Source: Pseudomonas fragi
Lineage (GTDB): Bacteria > Pseudomonadota > Gammaproteobacteria > Pseudomonadales > Pseudomonadaceae
Length of the DNA stretch: 64,000 bases
Direction of reading: 5' to 3'
Assembly (NCBI RefSeq): GCF_900105835.1
Contig: NZ_LT629783.1
Span: forward strand, 2,232,001 to 2,296,000
Both the position numbers and the translations under genes were made by a program. Positions within the stretch are counted from its first letter, which is position 1. The number at the start of each line of letters is the position of its first letter. Below, one piece after another: positions 29,569-38,390 of the stretch. The notes beneath the pieces are model-generated. The model had not been told where the DNA came from. It saw only the letters and a list, made by a program, of their open reading frames with translations, and did not search any database.

Positions 29569-30331
29569 TCGGCGGCGGATCTGGCTTACGGGCGCCAGCA
29601 GCGGTATTGGCGCGCAGATGGCCGAAGTATTGCTCAGCGGCGGCGCCCTGCTGGCGTTGACCGCCCGCACTCTGGAGCCCTTGAGAATCCTGTCCGAGCG
29701 TTACCCCGGACAAGTCTTGCTGGTGCCCGGCGACCTGACCGACAGCGTACAGGTACGCGAGATCGGCAAACGCATCGCCCAGGCCTGGGGCGCGCTGGAT
29801 ACCGTAATCCTCAATGCCGGCACCTGTGAGTATGTCGACGCCCGCCAGTTCGACGCGGCACTGGTCGAACGCGTGGTGCGCACCAACCTGCTGGCCAGCA
29901 GCTATTGCCTTGAGAGCGCACTGCCACTGTTGCGCGCAGGCTTACAGCCGCATCTGGTGGGCGTGGTCAGTTCGGTCACCTATTGGCCACTGCCCCGGGC
30001 CGGGGCTTATGGAGCATCGAAAGCGGGCCTGCGCTACTTGCTTGAATCGCTGCGTATCGATCTGGCCCAGGAGAACATTGACGTGACCCTCGTCAGCCCG
30101 GGCTTTGTTGACACGCCCTTGACCGAACACAACGACTTCCCGATGCCCATGCGCTGGCCAGCGCAAAAAGCGGCGCAGCATATTTGCCAGCGACTGGAAA
30201 AACGCCCGCTGGAAATCGCCTTTCCCACACCGTTCATTGCCATCCTGCGGCTGCTGGCCAACCTGCCAAAACGTTTGCAAGTGGCGCTCGGCAAGCGTCT
30301 GGCACGCACATCCGACGGTAAGCCATCATGA
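29561..30331 (+). CDS. Short-chain dehydrogenase/reductase of the light operon
   Basis: A 256-aa classical SDR. Cofactor motif LTGASSGIGAQMAEVL, structural motif LNAGTCEYVD, catalytic Tyr/Lys in GAYGASKAGLRYL and VSPGFVDTPL after beta6 are all present. Substrate unknown. It overlaps phrB and the following FAD gene (8 and 4 bases), so translation is coupled. Homologous SDR genes occur with photolyase, DUF1365 and CFA synthase in photooxidative-stress gene sets of other proteobacteria. Confidence 0.9.
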   Translation: MVDRRRIWLTGASSGIGAQMAEVLLSGGALLALTARTLEPLRILSERYPGQVLLVPGDLTDSVQVREIGKRIAQAWGALDTVILNAGTCEYVDARQFDAALVERVVRTNLLASSYCLESALPLLRAGLQPHLVGVVSSVTYWPLPRAGAYGASKAGLRYLLESLRIDLAQENIDVTLVSPGFVDTPLTEHNDFPMPMRWPAQKAAQHICQRLEKRPLEIAFPTPFIAILRLLANLPKRLQVALGKRLARTSDGKPS

Positions 30332-31575
30332 AAATCGCGATCATTGGCAGCGGGATTTCAGGGCTGACCTGCGGCTACTTGCTGCATAAAGAACACGATA
30401 TCAGCGTGTACGAGGCCAGTGACTGGGTCGGCGGCCATACCCATACCGTCAATGTAAGCGTCAAAGGCCAGGCTTATGCCGTGGATACCGGCTTTATCGT
30501 GTTCAACGACTGGACTTACCCCAACTTCATCAAGCTGATGGATCAATTGGGGGTGCGCTCCAAAGCCACTGAAATGAGCTTTTCCGTCCACGACACCGAT
30601 AGCAACCTCGAATACAACGGCAACACCCTCAACAGCCTGTTTGCCCAGCGCAGCAACCTGTTGTCGCCGAGGTTCTGGGGCATGTTGCGCGATATCCTGC
30701 GCTTCAATCGCGAAGCCATCCGCGACCTGGACGAGCAACGTATTGCCAGCGATACCCGGTTGGGCGACTACCTGCAGCAACGCGGCTATGGCTCGCGCTT
30801 TATCGAGCACTACATTGTGCCGATGGGGGCTGCTATCTGGTCCATGTCCCTGGCCGACATGCTCGCCTTCCCGTTGCAATTCTTTGTGCGTTTTTTCAAG
30901 AATCACGGTTTGCTCAGCGTCAGCAATCGCCCGCAATGGCGTGTGATTGAGGGTGGCTCCAGTGCTTACATCAAACCCTTGAGCGCAGGCTTTGCCGACA
31001 GGATTCGTCTCAACTGCCCGGTGATCCAGGTCGCGCGCAATGCCGAAGGCGTTCTGGTGCATAGCGTTGGCGGTACTGAATCCTTCGACAAGGTGATCTT
31101 TGCCTGCCACAGCGACCAGGCCCTCAGGTTGCTGGCAAAACCTACAGCCGCAGAACAACAGATCCTGGGGGCCATGCCCTACGCCGACAATGATGTGGTG
31201 CTGCATACCGATACCCGCTTGCTGCCCGACCGAAAACTGGCCTGGGCCAGCTGGAATTATCGCCTCGGTGGCGAAGGGCAAAAACGGGCGGCCGTGACCT
31301 ACGATATGAACATCCTGCAAGGGATTCAGAGCGAGACCACATTCTGCGTCAGCCTCAACCAAACCCCGGCCATTGATCCACTCAAGGTGCTGGCCAGCTA
31401 CACCTATGCCCACCCGCAATACAGTTTGGCCGCCATTGCCGCACAAGCGCGCTGGCAAGAACTGCTGGGCGCGCAACACAGCTACTTTTGTGGCGCCTAT
31501 TGGGCCAACGGTTTTCATGAAGACGGCGTGGTCAGCGCCTTGCGCGTGGCCCAGGCCTTTGGCCAGCCATTATGA
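30328..31575 (+). CDS. NAD(P)/FAD-dependent amine-oxidase-like protein
   Basis: A 415-aa flavoprotein of the COG2907 type. FAD motif MKIAIIGSGISGLTCGYLL, then YEASDWVGGHTHTV with the GG doublet, DTGFIVFND, and a C-terminal FAD segment YFCGAYWANGFHEDGVVSA. Such proteins are found almost always next to DUF1365 and a cyclopropane synthase, suggesting a joint role in fatty-acid modification. The catalysed step is not known. Confidence 0.88.
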   Translation: MKIAIIGSGISGLTCGYLLHKEHDISVYEASDWVGGHTHTVNVSVKGQAYAVDTGFIVFNDWTYPNFIKLMDQLGVRSKATEMSFSVHDTDSNLEYNGNTLNSLFAQRSNLLSPRFWGMLRDILRFNREAIRDLDEQRIASDTRLGDYLQQRGYGSRFIEHYIVPMGAAIWSMSLADMLAFPLQFFVRFFKNHGLLSVSNRPQWRVIEGGSSAYIKPLSAGFADRIRLNCPVIQVARNAEGVLVHSVGGTESFDKVIFACHSDQALRLLAKPTAAEQQILGAMPYADNDVVLHTDTRLLPDRKLAWASWNYRLGGEGQKRAAVTYDMNILQGIQSETTFCVSLNQTPAIDPLKVLASYTYAHPQYSLAAIAAQARWQELLGAQHSYFCGAYWANGFHEDGVVSALRVAQAFGQPL

Positions 31576-32372
31576 ACAGCGCCCTGTACAGCGGCTGGAT
31601 CGGCCATCGACGCTTTGCCCCAAAGCCCCATGCCTTTCGCTATCAGATAGGCCTGTTGTATCTGGATCTGGATGAGCAAGACGCTGTACTGGGGCTTTCA
31701 CCGCTGGCAGGAAAAAGCCGCTTTGCGCCCTTCTCCTTTCGTGAAACCGATTACCTGAAAACCTTCACCGCAACCGGCATGCGCCTGATTGATGCGGTGC
31801 GCCAGCAAGTTTCCAGCGCTTTGGGTTATACCCCGCAAGGCCCGATCTGCTTGCTCACACAAGCCCGCAGTTGGGGGCTGTCCTTCAACCCGGTGAGTTT
31901 CTTCTATTGCTACGAAGCTGACGGAAAACTGGCCGCCGTCCTGTGCGAAGTCACCAATACGCCTTGGCGCGAACGTTATCACTATGTGCTCCCCGCCAAG
32001 GGAGACGGTTTCGCCCACGTTGCGGTGGCCAAGGCCTTCCATGTGTCGCCGTTTCTGCCACGAGACCTGGAATATCGCATGAGTTTCAGCCCGCCCCAGG
32101 CCCGGCTCGGGGTGCATATGGCGGACTGGCAGGGCGACCTCAAACTGTTCGACGCCACCCTCAACCTGCAGCGCACAGTGCTGGATCGCCCGGGCCTGCA
32201 TCGCTACTTGCGGCAGTTCCCGTGGATGACCGCCAAAACTTGTCTGGCCATCTACTGGCAAGCCTTGCGCCTGTTTCTTAAGCGCACCCCGATTTTTTCC
32301 CACCAGGCCGCCGACGGCGCCTTTCGCATTGCCGCCCTGCAACCCAAGGATCAACGCCATGAAGAGCCCTAG
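31572..32372 (+). CDS. DUF1365 family protein
   Basis: A 266-aa protein with the DUF1365 hallmarks: YSGWIGHRRFAPKPHAFRYQ at the N-terminus, GLSFNPVSFFYCYEADGKL, EVTNTPWRERYHYVL, and KAFHVSPFLPRDLEYR. No known catalytic activity. In Rhodobacter sphaeroides a homologue beside a cyclopropane synthase gene is needed for full singlet-oxygen signalling. It overlaps both neighbours (4 and 14 bases). Confidence 0.9.
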   Translation: MNSALYSGWIGHRRFAPKPHAFRYQIGLLYLDLDEQDAVLGLSPLAGKSRFAPFSFRETDYLKTFTATGMRLIDAVRQQVSSALGYTPQGPICLLTQARSWGLSFNPVSFFYCYEADGKLAAVLCEVTNTPWRERYHYVLPAKGDGFAHVAVAKAFHVSPFLPRDLEYRMSFSPPQARLGVHMADWQGDLKLFDATLNLQRTVLDRPGLHRYLRQFPWMTAKTCLAIYWQALRLFLKRTPIFSHQAADGAFRIAALQPKDQRHEEP

Positions 32373-33630
32373 CCTGGTGAGCAAAACCTCACTGTCGACT
32401 ACCCATAACCTGACCAGCGCACTACTGCGACGCGGGGTGCTGCGCCAACTCAGTCAATTGAAAAGCGGGCATCTGGTGGTCATCGAAAACGGTGAACGCC
32501 TGATGTTTGGTGACAGCGGCGCGGGTCTGGTCGGCGAGGTGCAGATTCACGACACAAGTGTCTGGGGCATGATTGCCAGCAACGGCTCGATTGGCGCCGG
32601 CGAAGCCTTTATTCATGGCTACTGGAGTTCGCCTGACCTGACCAAAGTGATCCGCGTGCTGGTCAGCAACATGGACGTGCTCGATGCAATGGAAGGTGGC
32701 CTGGCCCGCCTGGGTCGCCCGTTGATACGCGGCTTGCACTGGATCAATCGCAACACCCGCAAGGGCTCGCAAAAGAATATTGCCGCGCATTACGACCTGG
32801 GCAATGAGATGTTCGAGCAATTCCTCGACCCGACCATGATGTATTCAGCGGCGCAGTTTTTAACGGCTGACGACACCCTGGAGCAAGCCCAGCTCAACAA
32901 GCTGCAGCGCATCTGCCAGAAGCTCGACCTCAAGCCCACAGACCATTTGCTGGAAATCGGTACCGGCTGGGGCAGCATGGCGTTGTATGCGGCGCAACAT
33001 TACGGTTGCAAGGTGACGACGACTACATTGTCCAAAGAACAGTTCGACTACACCCAAGCCCGCATCGAGGCGCTGGGCTTACAAGAGCAAGTAACGTTAC
33101 TGCTGGAGGATTATCGCGACCTGACCGGGCAATACGACAAGCTGGTGTCTATCGAGATGATCGAAGCCGTCGGCCATCATTTCTTGCCCAGCTATTTCAA
33201 GCAATGCTCCCAGTTGCTCAAGCCCCACGGCCTGATGCTGCTGCAAGCCATCACCATTCGCGACCAGCGTTACGAACAGGCGAAAAGCAGCGTGGACTTT
33301 ATCCAGCGTTATATCTTCCCCGGTGGCGCATTGCCCAGCGTGCAGAAAATGCTCGAAATCGTTGGCAAGGACACCGACATGAACCTGATGCACATGGAGG
33401 ATTTTGGCCTGCACTACGCCAAAACCCTGCGTTTGTGGCATGAGAACTTTCGCCGGGCACACGGCCGTTTAACGGAATTGGGCTACGACGACTACTTTCT
33501 GCGCCTGTGGGAGTTTTACCTGTGCTACTGCGAAGGTGGCTTTCTTGAGCGCAGCATCGGCACTGCACAACTGTTGCTGGCCAAACCGGCGGCCATGCCC
33601 GCGCCATTGCTGGGTCGGTTCAATGCTTAA
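32359..33630 (+). CDS. Cyclopropane-fatty-acyl-phospholipid synthase family methyltransferase
   Basis: A 423-aa SAM-dependent methyltransferase. An N-terminal lipid-binding domain (about 1-130) precedes the Rossmann domain: SAM motif HLLEIGTGWGSMALYAAQHY, VSIEMIEAVGHHF with the conserved Glu, and FLRLWEFYLCYCEGGFLER near the C-terminus, all typical of CfaA. It may methylenate or methylate unsaturated acyl chains. The ATG at 32359 lies inside the end of the DUF1365 gene and has a GGA-rich site ahead. In its operon it is probably a light-induced second CFA synthase; a housekeeping copy would lie elsewhere. Confidence 0.92.
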   Translation: MKSPSLVSKTSLSTTHNLTSALLRRGVLRQLSQLKSGHLVVIENGERLMFGDSGAGLVGEVQIHDTSVWGMIASNGSIGAGEAFIHGYWSSPDLTKVIRVLVSNMDVLDAMEGGLARLGRPLIRGLHWINRNTRKGSQKNIAAHYDLGNEMFEQFLDPTMMYSAAQFLTADDTLEQAQLNKLQRICQKLDLKPTDHLLEIGTGWGSMALYAAQHYGCKVTTTTLSKEQFDYTQARIEALGLQEQVTLLLEDYRDLTGQYDKLVSIEMIEAVGHHFLPSYFKQCSQLLKPHGLMLLQAITIRDQRYEQAKSSVDFIQRYIFPGGALPSVQKMLEIVGKDTDMNLMHMEDFGLHYAKTLRLWHENFRRAHGRLTELGYDDYFLRLWEFYLCYCEGGFLERSIGTAQLLLAKPAAMPAPLLGRFNA

Positions 33631-34129
33631 AAACCTGGCCAATGCCGGGCTGTTCCAGTTCGGCTGGTTTGCCTGTGTGTTGGGCGGCAATAGCCTGTGG
33701 TTACTGCTGGCCGCGGGCGCCCTGCTGGTGCATCTGCTGTTTATCAGCCCTTCGTTGGCAGAAGTGCGGTTAGTGGTTGTGGTCTGTTTACTTGGCACGG
33801 CAGTGGACAGCCTGCTGCTCAATGCCGGATTTTTCGCCTTCGCCCAGCCCGGGGTGTTGATTCCGTTCTGGCTGATGCTGCTTTGGGCCCTGCTGGCCAT
33901 CACCCTGACCCATTGCCTGGCGTGGACTGCCACGCCCTGGTGGCGTTCTGTTTTGCTGGGAGCCATCGGTGGACCGCTGTCGTATTACGCCGGGCAACGT
34001 CTGGGCGCGGTGCAATTCCCTCTGGGCCTGTGGCCGACGCTGGCCGGGTTGAGCCTGTTGTGGGCCGGGTTGTTTGCGGTCCTTGTAGCAGTTGCCGCCA
34101 GGCTACGTCGGGTTGCGCAGCAATCGTAA
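33623..34129 (+). CDS. DUF2878 family membrane protein
   Basis: A 168-aa inner-membrane protein with five or six hydrophobic helices and the DUF2878 features NAGLFQFGWFACVLGG and LGTAVDSLLLNAGFF. The ATG at 33623 overlaps the CFA synthase stop by 8 bases. Function unknown. It is the last gene of the light operon that I can identify. Confidence 0.85.
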   Translation: MLKNLANAGLFQFGWFACVLGGNSLWLLLAAGALLVHLLFISPSLAEVRLVVVVCLLGTAVDSLLLNAGFFAFAQPGVLIPFWLMLLWALLAITLTHCLAWTATPWWRSVLLGAIGGPLSYYAGQRLGAVQFPLGLWPTLAGLSLLWAGLFAVLVAVAARLRRVAQQS

Positions 34130-34190
34130 ATTCTGAGAGCGAGGTTCATCTGGCAAACCGCAATGGCTGACTTAAGACGGCTACTCAGCC

Positions 34191-34225
34191 GGACGCAGCC
34201 TCGTTCCTACGGCAGCTGCTACAAG
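34191..34225. repeat. Half copy of the 26032 inverted-repeat family
   Basis: The stretch reads, on the minus strand, TTGTAGCAGCTGCCGTAGG then AACGAGGCTGCGTCC, nearly identical to one arm plus loop of the repeat at 26032-26083. It lies in the 163-base gap after the light operon; nothing else was recognised in that gap. Confidence 0.7.
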
Positions 34226-34292
34226 TGTTTATACACCTGCGTTCATCAGCACATTCACACCTGACGGCGGCACTGCCTTACACTGCGCGCCT

Positions 34293-34598
34293 ATGACCAA
34301 CATCCCCCTGACCGAAATTACCGAACCCGCCGTTACCTGTTCGACGTGCGCGGCATGCTGCTGCCAACTGGAAGTGATGCTGATCACCGACACCGGCGTG
34401 CCCGAGCGCTTTATTGCAGAGGATGACTGGGGCGGCGAAGTGATGTTGCGCCTGGATGATGGCTGGTGCGCGGCCCTGGACCGCAACACCATGATGTGCA
34501 CCATCTATGAGAAGCGCCCACTGATCTGTCGCGAGTTTGAAATGGGCGAAGTCGAATGCCTCAATGAACGCCAGGGGATTTCGACGGCGTACCGCTAA
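34293..34598 (+). CDS. YkgJ family cysteine cluster protein
   Basis: A 101-aa protein with the CxxCxxCC-type metal site near the N-terminus (CSTCAACCCQLEV) and further cysteines in MCTIYEKRPLICREFEMGE. This is the UPF0153/YkgJ family, thought to bind zinc or an Fe-S cluster; function unknown. It is a single gene with its own ATG and no clear operon partner. Confidence 0.88.
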   Translation: MTNIPLTEITEPAVTCSTCAACCCQLEVMLITDTGVPERFIAEDDWGGEVMLRLDDGWCAALDRNTMMCTIYEKRPLICREFEMGEVECLNERQGISTAYR

Positions 34599-34612
34599 AC
34601 ACTGAACGCCTT

Positions 34613-35405
34613 GTGGGAGCTGGCTTGCCTGCGATGCATACGGCCCGGTCTGTCAGGTATTTCGCGCTGATGCCATCGCGAGCAAGCCCGCTCCCACAGT
34701 GATGCCCCCAAATAGCGGAAGCCCCCCATGACCGGTGGGAGCTGGCTTGCCTGCGATGCATACGGCCCGGTCTGTCAGGTATTTCACGCCGATGCCATCG
34801 CGAGCAAGCCCGCTCCCACAATGATGTCCCCAAATAGCGGAGCACCCCATGACCGGTGGGATCAGGCTTGCCTGCGATGCTTACGGCGCGGTCTGTCAGG
34901 TATTTCGCGCTGATGCCATCGCGAGCAAGCCCGCTCCCACAGTGATGCCCCCAAATAGCGGAAGCACCCCATGACCGGTGGGAGCTGGCTTGCCTGCGAT
35001 GCATACGGCCCGGTCTGTCAGGTATTTCACGCCGATGCCATCGCGAGCAAGCCCGCTCCCACAGTGATGCCCCCAAATAGCGGAAGCACCCCATGACCAG
35101 TGGGAGCTGGCTTGCCTGCGATGCTTACGGCCCGGTCTGTCAGGTATTTCACGCCGATGCCATCGCGAGCAAGCCCGCTCCCACAGTGATGCCCCCAAAT
35201 AGCGGAAGCACCCCATGACCAGTGGGAGCCGGCTTGCCTGCGATGCTTACGGCGCGGTCTGTCAGGTATTTCGCGCTGATGCCATCGCGAGCAAGCCCGC
35301 TCCCACAGTGATGCCCCCAAATAGCGGAAGCCCCCCATGACCGGTGGGAGCTGGCTTGCCTGCGATGCATACGGCGCGGTCTGTCAGGCACTATGCGGTG
35401 ATTCT
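34613..35405. repeat. Tandem array of seven 122-bp REPIN units
   Basis: Unit starts are at 34613, 34735, 34856, 34978, 35100, 35222 and 35344, spaced 122, 121, 122, 122, 122 and 122 bases. Each unit has a left REP (GTGGGAGCTGGCTTGCCTGC), about 45 bases of interior, a right inverted REP (GCGAGCAAGCCCGCTCCCAC) and a conserved linker ending ATGACC. The third unit has GTGGGATCAGG instead of GTGGGAGCTGG. The seventh is truncated after its interior. Long open frames exist across it on the minus strand, but they are repeat artefacts. Confidence 0.95.
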
Positions 35406-35424
35406 GCTTCCACAATGTCCGGTT

Positions 35425-35943
35425 CTACAGCGGCATTGTGTAATGCAGCGCATAGCTTTCTACGCCGTCATTGCGGCTGGAGATCCCGGCATTGGAGTAG
35501 TGTGTGGCACGTATCCCGACTTCATGCCCCCCCGCAAAACGCAGCCCAAACCCCAGGCGGTCTTCAAACTGGAAAGCACTGCCCAGCCGGTTGCCTTCAA
35601 CTTCGGTATGGGAGAACAACGCCACCCCGATCCCGGCTTCGAGGTAAGGCTTTACGCTTTCTCCGGCAAATTCGTACACCAGCACGGGCGAGAACGACAG
35701 GCTGTTGCTCGCGGATGACTTGTCACCTTCCCAGTAGGTGTAAGCTCCATCCCAATATCCAGTCAGACGCCCCACATCACTTTGCAGCCAGCTTTTGTCC
35801 CAGTCAGACTTCAACCCCAGACGATAGGTCATGGTCGATTCGCTGGTGTGCCCCACCGCGAATTCAAGCCCGGCAGCCTGTGCAGCAAGACTTGGCCCCA
35901 GTGCAGCGGCTGCAAGCGCAGCCAGACAAAACAGTCGCTTCAT
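35425..35943 (-). CDS. pagL: Lipid A 3-O-deacylase PagL
   Basis: A 172-aa outer-membrane beta-barrel with a cleavable signal peptide (MKRLFCLAALAAAALGPSLAAQA). PagL removes the 3-O acyl chain of lipid A. The catalytic His-Ser pair is in RATHYSNAGI and the Glu in NDGVESYALHY near the C-terminus; the chain ends in an aromatic/hydrophobic barrel tail (YTMPL). It lies downstream of murI on the same strand, the same order as PA4662-PA4661 in P. aeruginosa. An 83-base gap with an imperfect inverted repeat (about 35978-36014) separates it from murI. Confidence 0.93.
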   Translation of the reverse strand: MKRLFCLAALAAAALGPSLAAQAAGLEFAVGHTSESTMTYRLGLKSDWDKSWLQSDVGRLTGYWDGAYTYWEGDKSSASNSLSFSPVLVYEFAGESVKPYLEAGIGVALFSHTEVEGNRLGSAFQFEDRLGFGLRFAGGHEVGIRATHYSNAGISSRNDGVESYALHYTMPL

Positions 35944-36026
35944 AAGAAAAATCCTATTTTCATATGCACATGTCAGTTGTTATGCGCTTCATCAGGCAGG
36001 TGTCATGAAGCATAAGTTCTGTTTTT

Positions 36027-36818
36027 TTACAGATCGAAGCTTCGCACAACGCCAGATTTATTCCACAACACTGGCAGGATATTTCCCAAGTGTTCAGGTG
36101 AAGCACTGGTCCAGAACTGTGTTTCGCGAGGCGGCCCGGCGGCCAGCAGGTTTTGTTCGGCGAGCAGACGCTGGAGTTGGCGCGCCACGGCGGCGCCGGT
36201 ATCGATCAGGGTGATCGATGGCGGGAGCATCTGCGCCAGCAGAGGCTTGAGAAAAGGGTAATGGGTGCAACCCAGGATAATGGTGTCGCAGCCAGCGGCC
36301 AGCAATGGCTCAACATAACCGCGCAACAAGGCGCGCAGGGCATCGCTGTGCAAGTCACCGGTTTCGATCAGCTCCACCAGCCCCGGACAAGGTTGGGTGA
36401 TCACCCGGATATCGCTGGCGAAACGGTCAAGCAAAGCGGCAAATTTGGCGCTTTGCAACGTCCCGGTAGTGGCAAGTACGCCCACTGTACCGCTGCGAGT
36501 GGCCGCCGCTGCAGGCTTGACCGCAGGCTCCATGCCAACGAGGGGCCATTGCGGGTAACGCTGGCGTAAATCAGCCACTGCGGCCACTGTCGCGGTATTG
36601 CAGGCCAGCACCAGCGCCTTGGCGCCCTGGCGCTGGAAAAAATCAGCCATTACCGCGCAGCGCTGACGAATAAACTCGGGACTTTTTTCGCCATAGGGAA
36701 TATGCCCGCAGTCCGCCACATAAAGCAGCGACTCATTGGGCAGCAGTGCCTGGATTTCCTTGAGCACCGACAGGCCACCGACCCCGGAGTCGAAAACGCC
36801 AACCGGCGCTTCACGCAT
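36027..36818 (-). CDS. murI: Glutamate racemase
   Basis: A 263-aa racemase providing D-glutamate for peptidoglycan. The two catalytic cysteines are in [13 protein letters not shown] and [13 protein letters not shown], and the N-terminal [13 protein letters not shown] is conserved. The ATG at 36818 ([12 protein letters not shown]) overlaps the moeB end by 8 bases and is preferred to an upstream in-frame start inside moeB. Confidence 0.96.
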   Translation of the reverse strand: MREAPVGVFDSGVGGLSVLKEIQALLPNESLLYVADCGHIPYGEKSPEFIRQRCAVMADFFQRQGAKALVLACNTATVAAVADLRQRYPQWPLVGMEPAVKPAAAATRSGTVGVLATTGTLQSAKFAALLDRFASDIRVITQPCPGLVELIETGDLHSDALRALLRGYVEPLLAAGCDTIILGCTHYPFLKPLLAQMLPPSITLIDTGAAVARQLQRLLAEQNLLAAGPPRETQFWTSASPEHLGNILPVLWNKSGVVRSFDL

Positions 36819-37566
36819 GGCCTGTACCACACACGCTGCACGCCGGGTCACGCTTGACCCGCAGCTCGCGAAAGCGCGTGCTCAAGGCATCAACCAGCAA
36901 CAACCGGCCCACCAGCGGCTCGCCAAAACCGGCCAGGACCTTGAGCGCTTCAAGAGCTTGCAAGCTGCCGATCACCCCCACCAAGGGGCCAATCACACCG
37001 GCTTCGCTGCAGGTCAACTCCTCTTCGCTGCCATGCCCGTACAGGCAGTGGTAGCAGGGGCTGGCGCTCTGACGCGAATCAAACACCGACAACTGCCCTT
37101 CAAGACGGATCGCCGCACCGCTGACCAGCGGCTTGCGCGCCGCAACACAGGCCCTGTTCACCGCTTCACGGGTGGCAAAATTGTCTGAGCAATCGAGCAC
37201 CAGATCCACTGCGCCAACGACGTCGGCCAGCGAGTCGGCATCCAGTGCCGAGCGGTGGGCGACCAGCGTGATATGCGGGTTAATCAGGCGCAACCGGTGC
37301 GAGGCCGAATCGACCTTGCTTTCACCGACAGTGGCGCTGTCATGAATGACCTGGCGCTGCAGATTGGTCAGGTCAACGCTGTCGAAGTCGGCCAGATGCA
37401 GTTCGCCGACACCGGCTGCGGCCAGGTACAGCGCGACGGGCGAGCCAAGCCCGCCCAGGCCGACAATCAGCACACGACTGTTTTTCAGCTTCAACTGGCC
37501 ATCGATATCGACCTGTTGCAACAGGATCTGTCGGCTATAGCGCAACAGCTCCTCGTCGGTCAGCAC
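36811..37566 (-). CDS. moeB: HesA/MoeB/ThiF family adenylyltransferase
   Basis: A 251-aa E1-like enzyme with the nucleotide motif [31 protein letters not shown], and two CxxC pairs (CYHCLYG and CSVCG) for zinc. It adenylates the C-terminus of MoaD or ThiS-type sulfur carriers. The Pseudomonas copy at this locus is annotated as MoeB, but ThiF-like activity is possible. The start is GTG at 37566 and overlaps the prmC stop. Confidence 0.9.
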   Translation of the reverse strand: MLTDEELLRYSRQILLQQVDIDGQLKLKNSRVLIVGLGGLGSPVALYLAAAGVGELHLADFDSVDLTNLQRQVIHDSATVGESKVDSASHRLRLINPHITLVAHRSALDADSLADVVGAVDLVLDCSDNFATREAVNRACVAARKPLVSGAAIRLEGQLSVFDSRQSASPCYHCLYGHGSEEELTCSEAGVIGPLVGVIGSLQALEALKVLAGFGEPLVGRLLLVDALSTRFRELRVKRDPACSVCGTGHA

Positions 37567-38390
37567 GGCAGGCGACCCAACGTGATGCGTTCGTGGCCGC
37601 CCAGGTCCTTGCGGCTTTCAACCGCTGCAAAACCGGCGTCCTGCAACAGTTGGCGCACGGCCGCAGCCTGATCGTAACCATGTTCCAGCATCAACCAGCC
37701 GCCAGCATTGAGGTGCTGTGCCGAGGCGGTGATGATTTCACGGATATCGTCCAGGCCGTCGGCACCGGCGACCAGGGCGCTCTCGGGTTCGAAGCGCACA
37801 TCGCCTTCAGCCAGGTGCACATCACCGGCGGCAATATAAGGCGGGTTGCTGATGATCAGATCAAAGCGCTGATCGGCCAGTGCGCTGAACCAGTGGCTGG
37901 TGAACACATTGACGTTGTCGAGCTGCAAACGCTGGCGATTGCGTTCGGCCAGTGCGACGGCCTCAAGCACCCGGTCAACCGCAGTGACGTGCCAGGCGGG
38001 GCGTTCGCTGGCCAATGCCAGGGCAATGGCGCCGCTGCCTGTGCCCAGGTCCAGCACCCTGGCCGGGCTTGCGGGCAGCAGGGCCAGCGCGGTTTCGACC
38101 AGCAGCTCGGTGTCCGGGCGCGGGATCAGCGTATGCGGCGCAACCTCCAGATCAAGGTTCCAGAAACCCTGCTGACCCAGAATATAGGCCACCGGCTCAC
38201 CGGCACGGCGGCGCAGCAGGTATTCGGCGAAGGTCAGTGCCGCTTCGCTGCTGACGATTTTTTCGGGCCATGTGTGCAGATAGCTGCGCGACTTGCCCAG
38301 GGCAGCGGCCAGCAGCAGCTCCGCATCAAGACGGGCCGTAGGCGAATCAGGCAGTTCAGCAGCACGCAACAAGCTGGCAATAATAGTCAT
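37560..38390 (-). CDS. prmC: Peptide chain release factor methyltransferase
   Basis: A 276-aa SAM-dependent N5-glutamine methyltransferase acting on the GGQ motif of RF1 and RF2. The catalytic LIISNPPYIAAGD and SAM motif VLDLGTGSGAIALAL are present, with an N-terminal RF-recognition bundle. It directly abuts prfA (1-base spacing), so the factor and its modifying enzyme are coexpressed. Confidence 0.97.
   Translation of the reverse strand: MTIIASLLRAAELPDSPTARLDAELLLAAALGKSRSYLHTWPEKIVSSEAALTFAEYLLRRRAGEPVAYILGQQGFWNLDLEVAPHTLIPRPDTELLVETALALLPASPARVLDLGTGSGAIALALASERPAWHVTAVDRVLEAVALAERNRQRLQLDNVNVFTSHWFSALADQRFDLIISNPPYIAAGDVHLAEGDVRFEPESALVAGADGLDDIREIITASAQHLNAGGWLMLEHGYDQAAAVRQLLQDAGFAAVESRKDLGGHERITLGRLPC

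Noticed and set aside
34613..35405. CRISPR array
   Set aside because: Period is regular, but the units are repeated over their full 122 bases; there are no unique spacers and no cas genes.
34561..35415. Several 65-177-codon minus-strand frames rich in repeated GSGLARDGI-like peptides
   Set aside because: They are translations of the REPIN array. The 122-base period is not a multiple of 3, so the same peptide appears in all frames in turn; no start signals.
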